Shown: in pieces, positions 35,008-45,700 of the stretch
How positions within the stretch are numbered: position 1 is the stretch's first letter
Layout of the letters: each line of letters begins with the position of its first letter
Assembly: GCA_900545665.1 (NCBI GenBank)
Contig: UQZU01000009.1
Location: forward strand, 1-64,000
Direction: 5' to 3'
Length of the DNA stretch: 64,000 nt
Source: an uncultured Collinsella sp.
GTDB lineage: Bacteria > Actinomycetota > Coriobacteriia > Coriobacteriales > Coriobacteriaceae
The notes under the pieces: generated by a model
Databases searched by the model: none
Told to the model about the DNA's origin: nothing
The model's input: the letters and a program-made list of their open reading frames with translations, nothing else
Translations under genes and position numbers: made by a program

Positions 35008-35136
35008 GGGGTAGCTAATTTGGGACGGGGCTATTTTAGCTACCCCCATATGTCGGTTGAGATGTATTCCGACCCCGACTCATTCGCCGTCAGTCAAAGG
35101 GTAGCTAAAAAAGCCCCGTCCCAAATTAGCTACCCC
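35008..35136. repeat. Pair of inverted 38-bp elements with GGGACGGGG core
   Basis: Two copies of one element face each other. The left copy is 35008-35046 (stem GGGGTAGCTAA/TTAGCTACCCC, loop containing TTTGGGACGGGGCT). The right copy is 35099-35136, reverse-complementary with one difference. They enclose about 52 bp. The element lies between dnaE and the SNF2 gene. On the minus strand the right copy could also work as a dnaE terminator because TTTG follows the stem. Confidence 0.8.
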
Positions 35137-35151
35137 TCAGCAACGCCGTCC

Positions 35152-38100
35152 CTAGATCACCGTCACGCGGCCTTGGTTACCCACAATGGCCTTGGCCTCG
35201 GCCAGCAGCGGAATCGAGCGCGCGTTGACCTTGGCAGGCACCTCGGCGCGCAGTACGCGCCCGTCCACCTGCTCGATAAAGATCTCCACGCGGTCGCCGC
35301 CCGGGTTGGTGGTGAGCACCGTGGCCAGGCGCGCCATGTTGCCCTGGCTAAAACGGCTGTTGGGCACCATGACCTCAAACACCTTGGGCTTGTTGTTCTC
35401 CTCGTTGAGCTCCAGCGGCACGATCTCCTGCGCGATGATCTGGTCGCCGCGGTCCGAGCGCTCGAGTTTGCCCTTAATGCGCACAAACGCGTCGGACAGC
35501 TGCACGCCGGTCTCGGGATCGACCTCGCCGTACAGATACCCCTCGGCCTCCTTGTAGGTCTTGGGGAACACCACGACGGTGGCCTCGCCTTCCATGTCCT
35601 CGAGCTGCACGATGCCCATGGGGTCGCCGTTTTTGGTCACGCGCTTGGACACGCTCGAGACCATGCCGGCCCACCACAGCGCCTTGCCCTCGGGAATTTC
35701 CTGGTTGATGGTGCCGCCCGTGGGGTTCTGCACTTCGTAGCCGGTATCGATCTGCGAGAACGAGAAGTCGCGCGCTTTGCTGAGCGCATACTCAAACGGG
35801 CGCAGCGGGTGATCCGAGACATAGATGCCCAGAACCTCCTTCTCCTGGCTCAGCTTAAGGTGGCGGTCCCATTCCTGGCCGTCCGGATCGGGCACGCTCA
35901 CCTCAAAGCCCGAGCCCTCAACGTCGCCGAACATATCGAAGAACGACGTCTGGCCGCTCGCGCGGTCCTTCTGGCGCTTTACCGCGGCATCGATGATGTT
36001 CTCGGGGTTGTTCTTATCCACAAAGTGCATCATCTGGCGACGCGGATACCCCGTGGAGTCGAAGGCACCTGCCTTGATCAGCGATTCGATCACGCGACGG
36101 TTGGCTTGGCTCGAGTCCACGCGCTCGACAAAGTCGTGCAGCGTCTTAAACGGACCGCCCGCCTCGCGCTCGGCGATAATCGCTTGCGCCACGCCGGTGC
36201 CCACGCCGCGGATGCCGGCCAGACCAAAGCGCACGCCTTCCTTGGTAGCCGTGAACTCGGTACCGGACTCGTTGACATCTGGCGAAAGCACGGGGATGCC
36301 GTCGTGACGGCATGCCGAGACGTAGTGCACGATCTTGTCGGTCTTGCCCGTATAGGACGTCAGAACGGCCGCCATGTACTCGTGCGGATAGTGCGCCTTG
36401 AGCCACGCCGTCTGCATAACCAGGATGGCGTAGCCGGCGGAGTGCGACTTGTTGAAGGCGTAAGATGCGAACTCGAGAACATCGTCCCAAATCTTCTGGG
36501 CGACCTCGCGCGTGTAGTTGTTCTTGATGGCGCCGTTCATCCAGTGGTCGTAAGTGGTCTCGTCCGAGCCATCCTCCCAGTGGAGCACCGTCGACGTGAG
36601 CAGCTTGATCTTTTTCTTAGCCACGGGCTTACGGATACGCGAGTCCGATTCGCCCTTGGAGAAGCCACACATCTCGACGGAGATGAGCATAACCTGCTCC
36701 TGGTAGACCATGGTGCCGTAGGTTTCGCCCAGGATGTCGTCCAGACGGTCGTCATAGGAGACGGCCGGCTCCTTGCCGTTCATACGGTTGATGTAGGACG
36801 AAACCATGCCGGCGCCCAGCGGGCCCGGGCGGTACAGGGCGATCAATGCCACGACGTGCTTGTACTCGGTGGGCTTCATGTTCTTGATCGTGGCCGTCAT
36901 GCCGGCGGACTCGACCTGGAAGACGCCGGCGGTGTGGCCGGAGCCCATGAGCTTAAAGATCTCGGGATCGTCAAAGGGAATCTCTTCCTCTTTGATGTCG
37001 ATGCCGAAGTTCTTTTTGATGTTGGCTTTGGCCTTAGAGATAACCGTCAGCGTGCGCAGGCCCAGAAAGTCCATCTTGAGCAGGCCCATGTCGGCAACGG
37101 TATGACCCTCGTACTGGGTAATCTCGACGCCGCCCTTGGTGTCGAGCTTGGTGGGCACGTGCTCGTTGACGGGGTCGCGGCAGATTAGAACGGCACACGC
37201 GTGCACGCCCTCGCCACGGGTGAGGCCCTCGATTGAGAGCGCCGTGTCGATGATGCGGCGGGCGTCGTCGTCCTTGCGGTACGCTTCCTCGAAATCGGGG
37301 TTGTACCAATCCTCTTTGCCCTCGGTCTTGTGCAGGACGCACTTGAGCTTGCACTTGGGGTCGCTCGAGATCATCTTGGAGAGGCGCTGGCCCATGTACA
37401 CGGGGTAATCGAGCACGCGCGCGGAGTCGTTGATGGCCTGCTTGGCCTTGATGGTCGAATACGTGATGACGTGCGTGACCTTCTCGGGGCCGTAGAGCTG
37501 ACGCACGTGCTCCACAACCTCGAGGCGACGCTCATCGTCGAAGTCCATATCGATATCGGGCATCTCGGTACGCTGCGGAGACAAGAACCTCTCGAACATC
37601 AGGCCGTTCTCGAGCGGGTCGAACGCGGTGATGTTCATGGCGTAGGCGACGATAGCGCCTGCAGCGGAACCGCGGCCGGGGCCGACACCGATGCCGTTGT
37701 CCTTTGCCCATTGGACGTACTCCGCGACGATCAGGAAGTACGCGGCAAAGCCCTTGTCGCAGATTACCTTGTATTCGTATTCGAAACGGTCCTTGATGTT
37801 GACGCCGTTGATCTCGCGCGTCGCCCAATCCTCGCCGTAGTGCTGGCGCAGGCCCTTCTCGCACTCGCGACGGAACTGGCTCTCGTGCGTCTCGCCGGGG
37901 TCGAGCAGCGGGAAGCGCGGCAGGATGATGGAGTCCCAGTCCAGCTCAACGTAGCACTTGTCGGCGATCTCGAGCGTGTTGTCGCAGGCCTCGGGGCAAT
38001 ACGGGAACATTGCCCGCATCTCCTCCTCGGTCTTCATGTAGAACTCCGAGCCGGTCATGCGCATACGGTTGGGGTCGTCGACCTTGGCGTTCATGCCGAT

Positions 38101-38955
38101 GCACATGATGACGTCCTGCACCGGCGCGTCCTCGCGGCGCAGATAGTGGAAGTCGTTAGTGGCGATGACCTTGACGCCCACCTGTTTGGCGATGTCGATG
38201 AGCGTGCGATCCATCTGCTCGTCGGTCAGGCCGTTATCGGTGGTAATGCCGTGTTCCTGGATCTCGATATAAAAGTCGCCGGGGTCGAAGGTGTCGCGGA
38301 AGGTCTCGGCCCATTTGATGGCGCCTTCCATGTCGCCGCGGTCGATGTATTTAGGGATGATGCCCGCAATGCAGGCGCTCGTGCAGATCATGCCCTTGGC
38401 ATGGCGGCGCAGGTTGTCGAGCGTCACGCGCGGCTTGTAGTAAAAGCCCTGTACGGCAGCCTCAGAGACCGTCTGCATCAGGTTAACGTAGCCCTCCTGG
38501 TCCTTGGCCAGAAGGATCATGTGGTAGAGCTCGGGCTTGTGGTCGCGGGCGAGCGTCTCGTCCGGCGTAAAGTAGACCTCGCACCCAAAGATGGGTTTGA
38601 TGACCAGGGGCGGCTTGAGCTCGTCGATGTTGCCCTTCTCGTCCCACATGGCCATGTCCTTCACATACTGGGCATGCTCGCGCGGGTTTTCCTCGGGATC
38701 GGGCTCCACCAGCTCGTCGCGGCGGTCCTTTTCCAAGAAGGCCTTGTCGTGGCTCCACGTCTTGTACTCGGGCGTGTTGTGGTTGACGGCGTCGCAGGCC
38801 AGCGCCAGGTCGGGCACGCCATACATGTAGCCGTGGTCGGTAATGGCCACGGCGGGCATACCCAGCTCAACGGCACGGTTGACCATATCCTGGATACGGG
38901 TTGCGCCGTCGAGCATGGAAAAAACAGTGTGATTGTGCAGATGGACGAATGCCAT
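35152..38955 (-). CDS. dnaE: DNA polymerase III subunit alpha
   Basis: A 1267-aa replicative polymerase of the DnaE1 type. The N-terminal PHP domain (FVHLHNHTVFSMLDG, AITDHGYMYG) is followed by the polymerase core with GRGSAAGAIVAYA, the catalytic PDIDMDFDDE, GVFQVESAGM and YQEQVM. A helix-hairpin-helix (AGIRGVGTGVAQAI), an OB fold (VSSVSKRVTKNGDPMGIVQLED) and the tau-binding C-terminus come next. The length is slightly above that of E. coli DnaE. GGAG lies eight bases before the ATG. It is first in its transcription unit, with an inverted-repeat hairpin 5' of it at 39057. Confidence 0.96.
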   Translation of the reverse strand: MAFVHLHNHTVFSMLDGATRIQDMVNRAVELGMPAVAITDHGYMYGVPDLALACDAVNHNTPEYKTWSHDKAFLEKDRRDELVEPDPEENPREHAQYVKDMAMWDEKGNIDELKPPLVIKPIFGCEVYFTPDETLARDHKPELYHMILLAKDQEGYVNLMQTVSEAAVQGFYYKPRVTLDNLRRHAKGMICTSACIAGIIPKYIDRGDMEGAIKWAETFRDTFDPGDFYIEIQEHGITTDNGLTDEQMDRTLIDIAKQVGVKVIATNDFHYLRREDAPVQDVIMCIGMNAKVDDPNRMRMTGSEFYMKTEEEMRAMFPYCPEACDNTLEIADKCYVELDWDSIILPRFPLLDPGETHESQFRRECEKGLRQHYGEDWATREINGVNIKDRFEYEYKVICDKGFAAYFLIVAEYVQWAKDNGIGVGPGRGSAAGAIVAYAMNITAFDPLENGLMFERFLSPQRTEMPDIDMDFDDERRLEVVEHVRQLYGPEKVTHVITYSTIKAKQAINDSARVLDYPVYMGQRLSKMISSDPKCKLKCVLHKTEGKEDWYNPDFEEAYRKDDDARRIIDTALSIEGLTRGEGVHACAVLICRDPVNEHVPTKLDTKGGVEITQYEGHTVADMGLLKMDFLGLRTLTVISKAKANIKKNFGIDIKEEEIPFDDPEIFKLMGSGHTAGVFQVESAGMTATIKNMKPTEYKHVVALIALYRPGPLGAGMVSSYINRMNGKEPAVSYDDRLDDILGETYGTMVYQEQVMLISVEMCGFSKGESDSRIRKPVAKKKIKLLTSTVLHWEDGSDETTYDHWMNGAIKNNYTREVAQKIWDDVLEFASYAFNKSHSAGYAILVMQTAWLKAHYPHEYMAAVLTSYTGKTDKIVHYVSACRHDGIPVLSPDVNESGTEFTATKEGVRFGLAGIRGVGTGVAQAIIAEREAGGPFKTLHDFVERVDSSQANRRVIESLIKAGAFDSTGYPRRQMMHFVDKNNPENIIDAAVKRQKDRASGQTSFFDMFGDVEGSGFEVSVPDPDGQEWDRHLKLSQEKEVLGIYVSDHPLRPFEYALSKARDFSFSQIDTGYEVQNPTGGTINQEIPEGKALWWAGMVSSVSKRVTKNGDPMGIVQLEDMEGEATVVVFPKTYKEAEGYLYGEVDPETGVQLSDAFVRIKGKLERSDRGDQIIAQEIVPLELNEENNKPKVFEVMVPNSRFSQGNMARLATVLTTNPGGDRVEIFIEQVDGRVLRAEVPAKVNARSIPLLAEAKAIVGNQGRVTVI

Positions 38956-39056
38956 GTGATGAGCTCCGATGCGGGTTCGTGTTCTGACTGAACGATTTTA
39001 CCGCACGGCGCGGACGGCACCCGAACCTAGCCAAACCAACACGGCTCCTCTTGCAG

Positions 39057-39119
39057 TTGCGGTGGAATAGTTCCCGCTTGGGCCACCTGGGCCGCAATAC
39101 AGGAACTATTCCACCGCAA
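39057..39119. repeat. 18-bp perfect inverted repeat (TTGCGGTG family)
   Basis: TTGCGGTGGAATAGTTCC (39057-39074) is mirrored exactly at 39102-39119 around 27 nt. The arm start TTGCGGTG-AATAG is shared with the element at 50103. It lies between the addA stop and the dnaE start and has no T-run. Confidence 0.85.
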
Positions 39120-39131
39120 GTTATCTGAGGG

Positions 39132-42100
39132 CTAGAGATTGTAGGTGACTACTTGGGGTTCGGCGGGTTCGACGAAGATGGCCGGATTCGCCTGCTCCAC
39201 GCGAACGAACTTGACCGTCACCGTCTCAAAGCCCGCCTTGTGCAACGCATCGGCGTAGACGCGCGCCTGCAGGGCGTGCTTCTCGAGCAGCTGGTCCGGC
39301 GTCTCATCCGGCGTGCCACCCGTCTTGTAGTCGATGACCAGTGCGCGCGACGGATCGGCCGGGTCGGTGGCCAGTGCATCGATGGCGCCCTCGGCATATG
39401 CACCGTAGCGGGCAATGTCCTTGTCCTCGCAGCCCAGCGAGAAGAACGGTACCTCGGCACGAACGCACGGCCAGGCAAGCAGCTCGGCACGGACCGCCGA
39501 CTTGAGCCAGCGATCCAGAGCGACATCGAAGCGCTGGCGCTGCTCCGGCGTCAGGCGCCACAGACGCGCCAGCGCATCGGCGCGCGCAGCGGGCAACGCA
39601 TCGGCACCCATCTCGATGAGCCACTGGCAGGCGGCGTGGAACGCCGAGCCCAGCGCCATGGGATTGCCGGCGGGCTCGACAGCAGCCACGTCCGCATCCG
39701 TCATCTCCGAGCCATCCGACTCCGCATCATCGCCAGCCTCGTCCATGGGCACGCGCGTCTCGGCGGCACGGTCCTCGGCCTCGGCATGCAGCGCCGCGGC
39801 AATCGACGAATAGCTGTACGAATCACGCACCGGAAACGGACAGATGCCCATGCGCACGCCCGCCGCCTGGGGATATACGAGTTCAAACGAATCGGGCTTG
39901 GGGTCGGCAGGACCGGGGACGGCGGCGCGGGCATCTGCACCGGCACCCTCCGCCCCCGCATCGCCACGAACGAGCCTGCCCTCGGCATCCAGCGAAGCGT
40001 TGGCCTCAAACGCCTGCTCGCCAAAGGTAAAGTCCGAAAGCGAAATGAGCTCGTAGTCACCCGGCTGGGAGTTGTCGAACACCAGGCGGTCGGCATCGAG
40101 CTGCGGCATGTCCAGAGCGTCGGTCGGCAAAATACGGCGCAGCACGTCGTGGGTCAGATCGGTCTCGACGTCGAAGGTCGGCGCACACAGCTTGCCACGG
40201 CTCACGCCGGCATCCATCGCCAAGATCACCAGCTCGCGCGCACGCGTCATGGCGACATAGAGCAAGCGGGCCCGCTCCTCGAGCGAAAGCCGCAGGTCGT
40301 CGTTGCGCAGGCGAGCAAATGCCTCGGCGGGAGAACCCGTCGCACAGACGTCCTCCATGAGCTCCGGCGGCAGCCACAGCGACGTGCCCTTGCCCTTAAA
40401 CGCATGCTCAAACTGCTTTTTGACGTCGTCGCCCTTCACAAAGGTTCCGTCGGCGAGCTTAACGCCGTCGAAGCGTGCCGGCAGTGCCACGACCTGTGCT
40501 CCGCCCTCGACGCGACCCATCTGTGCCGCACCCGAGGACTTACGCACGCCAAAGCACTCGGCGACCGCCACGACCGGATATTCCAGACCCTTGGAGGCGT
40601 GCACCGTCATGATGCGCACCGCCCCGTCGCCCTCCTCGTTGAGGGCACCCGGAGCTTCCTTGCCCGCCAAGAAGCGGTCGAAGGCCAGCGCGATGGAACG
40701 CGGCGAGTTGCCGAAATCGGCCTCCGCCTCGGCCACGGCGTCGAGCGCCTTGAGCACGTTGGCGGCAATGGCCTTGCCCTCGGGACCACGCTGTGCCAGA
40801 CGCACAAACCAGCCGGAGGCGTTGACCACGTCGCGCGCAATGGCGGCGAACGAATCACGGCCCACGCGACGAAGCGCATACCGCAGCACCTCGCGGGCGC
40901 GCGTCACGAGCGGCAAGTCTTGCAAACCCGGCACGTCGAAATCACTCATGATGCCCGCGTCGATATTCCGGCGCGAGGTCTCCCCCGTCTCGCTATCGAG
41001 CTTGGTCGCCAGCGCCAGGAACTCCTGGGCGCCGAGCGCAAACATCGGCGAGGCGAGCAGCGGCATAAGGCCCTGCGCCGTATCGGCCGGATTGGCGAGC
41101 GCACAAACCAGGGCGCGCACCGTCTGCACCTCGGCTGCTTGGGCAAAGACCGAGCCGCCCGCGATGACGCAGTCGAGCCCCTGGTCGCGGAAGGCCTGTG
41201 CGTAGACGTCGGCGTTGGTCATGCGGCCCAGCAGCAGCACCATGCCGCCCTGGGGCTGGCCGGCATCGGCAAGCGCGCGGAATCGCTCGGCGATCGCACG
41301 GGCCTTGGCCTGCGTGCGCTCCTGCGTACTGCCGCCGGCAACAAAGAGCGCCTGGCGACGCGAGGCGTCTGCCACCAGCGTGTCCTTGCGGCCGTCGCTC
41401 GCCTCAAGATCCAAAAAGCCCTGCATCAGGCCGCCGTCATCGCCGTCGAAGACGCGTGCCACGTAACGCAGCACCTCGTCATGGCTGCGGAAATTGCGCA
41501 CGAGCTTGACGAGCTCGCCGGTGGGGACATCCGGCGTGGCGACCGTCTCGGACGCCACCGTCGATCCCACTTTGCGCTCCTGGCGACGGAACACCTCGAC
41601 CTCGGCGCCGCGGAAGCGATAAATCGACTGCTGCGCATCGCCCACGGTGCACAGCGCGCGCTCCCCCGCACCCGTCAGGTAGCGTATCAGATCGACCTGC
41701 ATCTGGTCGGTATCCTGAAACTCATCGATCATGACCATCTTAAAGCGGCCCTCGTACGCAGCACGGATGGCAGGGTAATCGCGCAACGCCTCGTAAGCCA
41801 TACGCAGCAGGTCGTTATTATCGAGAGCGGACTGGGCAGCCTTCAGCGCGCGATACTCAGCCTCCACGGAACGGGCCAGGCCCACCAGCGCATCGAGCGC
41901 CGGGCCACCGCAGGCAAGCACGATATTGATAAACGCATCGGCGGCCTCGGCCTTGAGCAGCTCGACCTGCTCCTTAGGGAATGCCTTGCTCGCGCGCGGC
42001 ATGGTGCACGACATCATGAGTCGCGCTGCATCGGCCATGGTCTTGCCGCTCGCCTCGAACGCGTCAATGGCGTCGAGTGCCATCTGCGCCTTCTCGGTCG

Positions 42101-42764
42101 CGGCCTTGCTTGCGCCCAGCGCCGCGCGATAGGCATCGGCGAGTGCCGAGGTATCGGCCTGGCCGCGCGCCACGCACACGTCGTCCATACCGCCCGGCAA
42201 CTGGCTCGACAGCTCCAGCAGGTCGCGCACCAGGCCCTTGATGGTCGTGCCGGTGCCAAAGGAACCGCCCTCGCCCGCCATGGGATACCAGGCATAGAGG
42301 GCCTTGAGCGATGCCGCGAGCTCGGGGGCGGCATCGGGCGCCGTCGCGCGGGCCAGCACATGCTCAACAGCCTGGTCCATAAGCTCGTCGGTATCGGTGA
42401 GCACCGTGAACTCGGGGTCGATGCCCAGCTCCAGCGCATGCGCGCGCAGGATACGCGAGCACATGCCGTGAATGGTCGAAATCCACGCGTCGTCGACGGT
42501 CAGTGCTTCCTCGTCCATGCCCTCGTCGATAAGCGCACGGCGCACGCGGTCGCGAATCTCGGCCGCGGCATCTTTGGTAAAGGTAATGGCGAGCACCTGG
42601 TCCAGATGCTCAACGAACGGACCGGATTCGGGCGAGAGCGCATAGACGATGCGACGCGTGAGGGTAAAGGTCTTGCCCGAACCGGCGCCCGCCGAGACAA
42701 ACAGCGGACGGTCGAGCGTCTTGACGATCTGCAGCTGTTGCGGCATCAAGGTCGAAAGATCCAT
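39132..42764 (-). CDS. addA: ATP-dependent helicase/nuclease AddA
   Basis: A 1210-aa UvrD/Rep-type helicase with a C-terminal RecB-like nuclease. Motifs in order: Q-motif MPQQLQIVKT, Walker A SAGAGSGKT, ITFTKDAAAEIRDR, Walker B MIDEFQDTDQMQ, GDAQQSIYRFRGA, VRNFRSH, MTVHASKGLEYPVV, YVAMTRARE, then the nuclease core ALVIDYKTGG. Together with AddB it would process double-strand breaks to give 3' ends for RecA. The start lies three bases after the addB stop and the AAGGAGG site is inside the end of addB, so the pair is coupled. The dividing 570-residue acidic/Ala stretch before the nuclease is not conserved. Confidence 0.93.
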   Translation of the reverse strand: MDLSTLMPQQLQIVKTLDRPLFVSAGAGSGKTFTLTRRIVYALSPESGPFVEHLDQVLAITFTKDAAAEIRDRVRRALIDEGMDEEALTVDDAWISTIHGMCSRILRAHALELGIDPEFTVLTDTDELMDQAVEHVLARATAPDAAPELAASLKALYAWYPMAGEGGSFGTGTTIKGLVRDLLELSSQLPGGMDDVCVARGQADTSALADAYRAALGASKAATEKAQMALDAIDAFEASGKTMADAARLMMSCTMPRASKAFPKEQVELLKAEAADAFINIVLACGGPALDALVGLARSVEAEYRALKAAQSALDNNDLLRMAYEALRDYPAIRAAYEGRFKMVMIDEFQDTDQMQVDLIRYLTGAGERALCTVGDAQQSIYRFRGAEVEVFRRQERKVGSTVASETVATPDVPTGELVKLVRNFRSHDEVLRYVARVFDGDDGGLMQGFLDLEASDGRKDTLVADASRRQALFVAGGSTQERTQAKARAIAERFRALADAGQPQGGMVLLLGRMTNADVYAQAFRDQGLDCVIAGGSVFAQAAEVQTVRALVCALANPADTAQGLMPLLASPMFALGAQEFLALATKLDSETGETSRRNIDAGIMSDFDVPGLQDLPLVTRAREVLRYALRRVGRDSFAAIARDVVNASGWFVRLAQRGPEGKAIAANVLKALDAVAEAEADFGNSPRSIALAFDRFLAGKEAPGALNEEGDGAVRIMTVHASKGLEYPVVAVAECFGVRKSSGAAQMGRVEGGAQVVALPARFDGVKLADGTFVKGDDVKKQFEHAFKGKGTSLWLPPELMEDVCATGSPAEAFARLRNDDLRLSLEERARLLYVAMTRARELVILAMDAGVSRGKLCAPTFDVETDLTHDVLRRILPTDALDMPQLDADRLVFDNSQPGDYELISLSDFTFGEQAFEANASLDAEGRLVRGDAGAEGAGADARAAVPGPADPKPDSFELVYPQAAGVRMGICPFPVRDSYSYSSIAAALHAEAEDRAAETRVPMDEAGDDAESDGSEMTDADVAAVEPAGNPMALGSAFHAACQWLIEMGADALPAARADALARLWRLTPEQRQRFDVALDRWLKSAVRAELLAWPCVRAEVPFFSLGCEDKDIARYGAYAEGAIDALATDPADPSRALVIDYKTGGTPDETPDQLLEKHALQARVYADALHKAGFETVTVKFVRVEQANPAIFVEPAEPQVVTYNL

Positions 42765-42767
42765 GGT

Positions 42768-45700
42768 CTACACGCCCCTCCTTACAAACGTACCTTCGTG
42801 GTTATACGAGCAGCGGCCATGCGCGGCCTTTGTCGACGCCGGGTCGACAGCAGCGACGTTGCCCGCCTCGAGTTCGCGCAAGCGCTCGGCGATGCCGGCC
42901 TCCACGCGATCGAGCAGTGCATCGAAGTCCATGTTGCCGCCCTCACCGGGAAAGCCCTTCTTAAGCCCCGGGATGCGGCCGTCACCACGCTCCTCCTCGA
43001 GCAGCTCGGCACTCGCGGCGCCTCGCAGCGCCGGTTTGCCACCCTTGGTCGAAAAATAGAGCGCCGCGCGGGTATCCAGATCCAGCGCCCGGCGCATGGC
43101 CTGCGCGTAGATGAGCGTTTGGGTATGCGTCGGCAGCCAGCGCGGATCGTCGATGGGAGCCTCGCCCGACTCCTCGTCGCGCACCGTGGGGTCGGCGAGC
43201 TTAAACTCCTCGACGCCCGAACGATGCTTGTAGTCGATTACCACGGCGCGATTCTCGGCATCCACATCCACGCGGTCGATACGCCCGCCGAGCGGCCAAC
43301 CGGCATACTCGACTTTAAGATCGTTAAAGGCAAACTCCAGGTAGCGTGGAGCAAAAGGAGTCAGCGCCTCGGCTTCATAGGCAAGCACACCCTCCAGCTG
43401 CGGCAGAATCTCGGCCACCTGGCGCTCCTCTACCGGAGAGAGCGGCACGAGCGGACCCTCGTTGCCACGCTTGGAGGCATGCTCGGCCAATGTCTCGTCA
43501 AAGACCTCGCGCAGCAGCTCCTGAGCGCGCGGCAGGTTCTCGGGCGTCACGCGCTCCATGCCTTCCTGGGGCAGACGGGCGTGCAGATGCTCCAGCACGT
43601 CGTGGACAAAGTTGCCCTTCTCCATATTGCCAAAGCCGGCGTCGATCGACTGGGGCTTCACGCGGTACGAGACGAACCAGCATAGCGGGCAGGTCGAATA
43701 GGCCTCGATCTGCGAGGCAGACGTCAGGCGCGGCACCAGCGGCGCATCCTCGCCCTCGCCATCGCGACGGCGCAGGACCAGATACGGAATGGCTTCATCG
43801 CTCAGATGCTGAGGAGCTTCGCAGGTCACGCGCTCGCGCCTAAGACCTTCGCCTGCCGCGGGATCAAAGTCGGCGATGATATCGCCCTCGCCCACGCGCG
43901 TGGGCTTGGCAGCGCCAGCGGCCTCGGCATGTGCCCGCAGCTCTGTCCATACGGCTGCCGGGTAGCATTCGCGTGCCTGCCGATCGTGCGTCACGCGGGC
44001 GAGCGCGACCGGACCGCTCGCCGCCTGCATCGCACGGCCAAAGCGCACGCGCAGCAGGGCGGCGGGCTCCAAAGACACGCCGTCGCGGCGCAGCTCGGCC
44101 GTCAACGTGGCAAGCGGGCCCTCTTCGTGCGAAAGCGGATAGCTGTCCAGGTCGACATCGGCAAACAGCACGGCATCGTAGCCGCCAGGACGCAGAACCG
44201 ACGCATCGGCAAGCGACACGAAGCGCACTTGCGCCCGTGGCGTGCGATCGACCTCGTAGGTCTCGTAATCGTAAGCGGCGCTGCGCTTATCCACCTTGGT
44301 GCGAACGCCGTCGAGCACGGGCACGGTCGCTGTCTGCGACACATCGAGCACGCGGGCTTCGTTCATAAGAATGTCGATGGCGTGGCGCAGTAGGGCCGTT
44401 TCAGCCTGGCGACGGGCCTGACCGTCGAGACCGCCAAACGCGCGATCGGGCAGCGCCTCGGCGGCGGCAAGCATGGCCTTGAGCGCCGTCACGGGCTTGT
44501 CGCGCCACAGCGCCTGGAACACGTCCGAGACCACGCACGGCACGTTCTTAAACCAGTTCTCGTCACTCGCCGCTTTACGCGCGCCCCTGATCTGGCCCTG
44601 CACGCTCTGTAGCAAGCTCTTGACGCCCGCGGTAGTCTTGCTGCGCGAGAGACGCATATTCTTGTCGAACGTGCGCGCGCTGGCGGCGTCGGCACCCGAA
44701 AGCGGGCTGTAAATCCAGTCGGTAAGCTCCAGAGCGGGCCACCACTCAGTCTTAGAAGCTGCCCCTTCGTCGGCGGCCTTCATACGCTCGATCAGGTTGG
44801 CGAGCGCCGTGAACTGCCTGCCCACAATGGATTGAGAAAACGCCGTGAACTCGGTCGTCTCGGCAGCAACGTGGCGCGCCGCCAAACGAGCGGCGAGCTC
44901 ACCGAACAGCTGGGGTGCCCGGGCAGAAACAACGAGCACGCGCACGGGATCGGCGGGCGCGGAGGCGGCATCGTTGACATTGGACTCCTTGTGCGCTTTC
45001 ACCATCTTATCGATGACGTCCGCATAGACACGGGCACGAGCATGGGGGCCGGCGACTTCCACAAAGGCAGGACGTACGACGGACTTTGGAGCAGTCGCGG
45101 GAGCGCCAGCATCCTCGTCCAGCGGTGCAACCTCAAACAGCACACCGCGGGCATCAAGGGCCGTGGCCAGCTCCTCACGCATCGCCGCTTGCTCGCGGGC
45201 GAGCAGCACGACAACCTCTCCCCCGTTGTTTGCCACGGCGGACAGCAGCTCGAGCAGGCTATACGTAAATGACGTGACGCCGCGCACGCAAACGGCGCGG
45301 GTGCACGCCGGCAGGCTGTCGGTCAAAGCGCCGGCCATAATGTCAGCTGCCTCGCAGGGCTCGACCATGTCTCGACGGTCCAAGCCGCTCGCGTAGGCGC
45401 GCAAAAGCTCGAACACGCGAGCCTCAGCATCGCTTTTTGGCTCAGGCTGGCAATTGTTGCCACCGCATCGCTCGGCACCCGTCCCTGCCACACCCGGAAG
45501 CACATCGCGAGCCATGCGCGCGAGCATGCGCACCGTGCCCTGGCCACACGAAAGCGGCTGAAGATCGGCATCATCGCGGCGGGCAATCATATCCGAAAAC
45601 AGCATCTGGCGCTGCAGGTTGTCGACGAAATCGCGCCCGTCGCCCAAAAGCTCCCAAAGCGAGCGAAGCCACGACGAAGGCGTCTTGTAGTCGATACCCA

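Noticed and set aside
35008..35136. Terminal inverted repeats of an insertion sequence
   Set aside because: Only 52 bp lie between the repeats and no transposase or target duplication can be seen.
39153..43685. A 1510-codon open frame on the plus strand
   Set aside because: It is exactly antisense to addA/addB, has no conserved domains and an amino-acid mix (Arg/His/Leu-rich) typical of GC-rich reverse-strand shadows.
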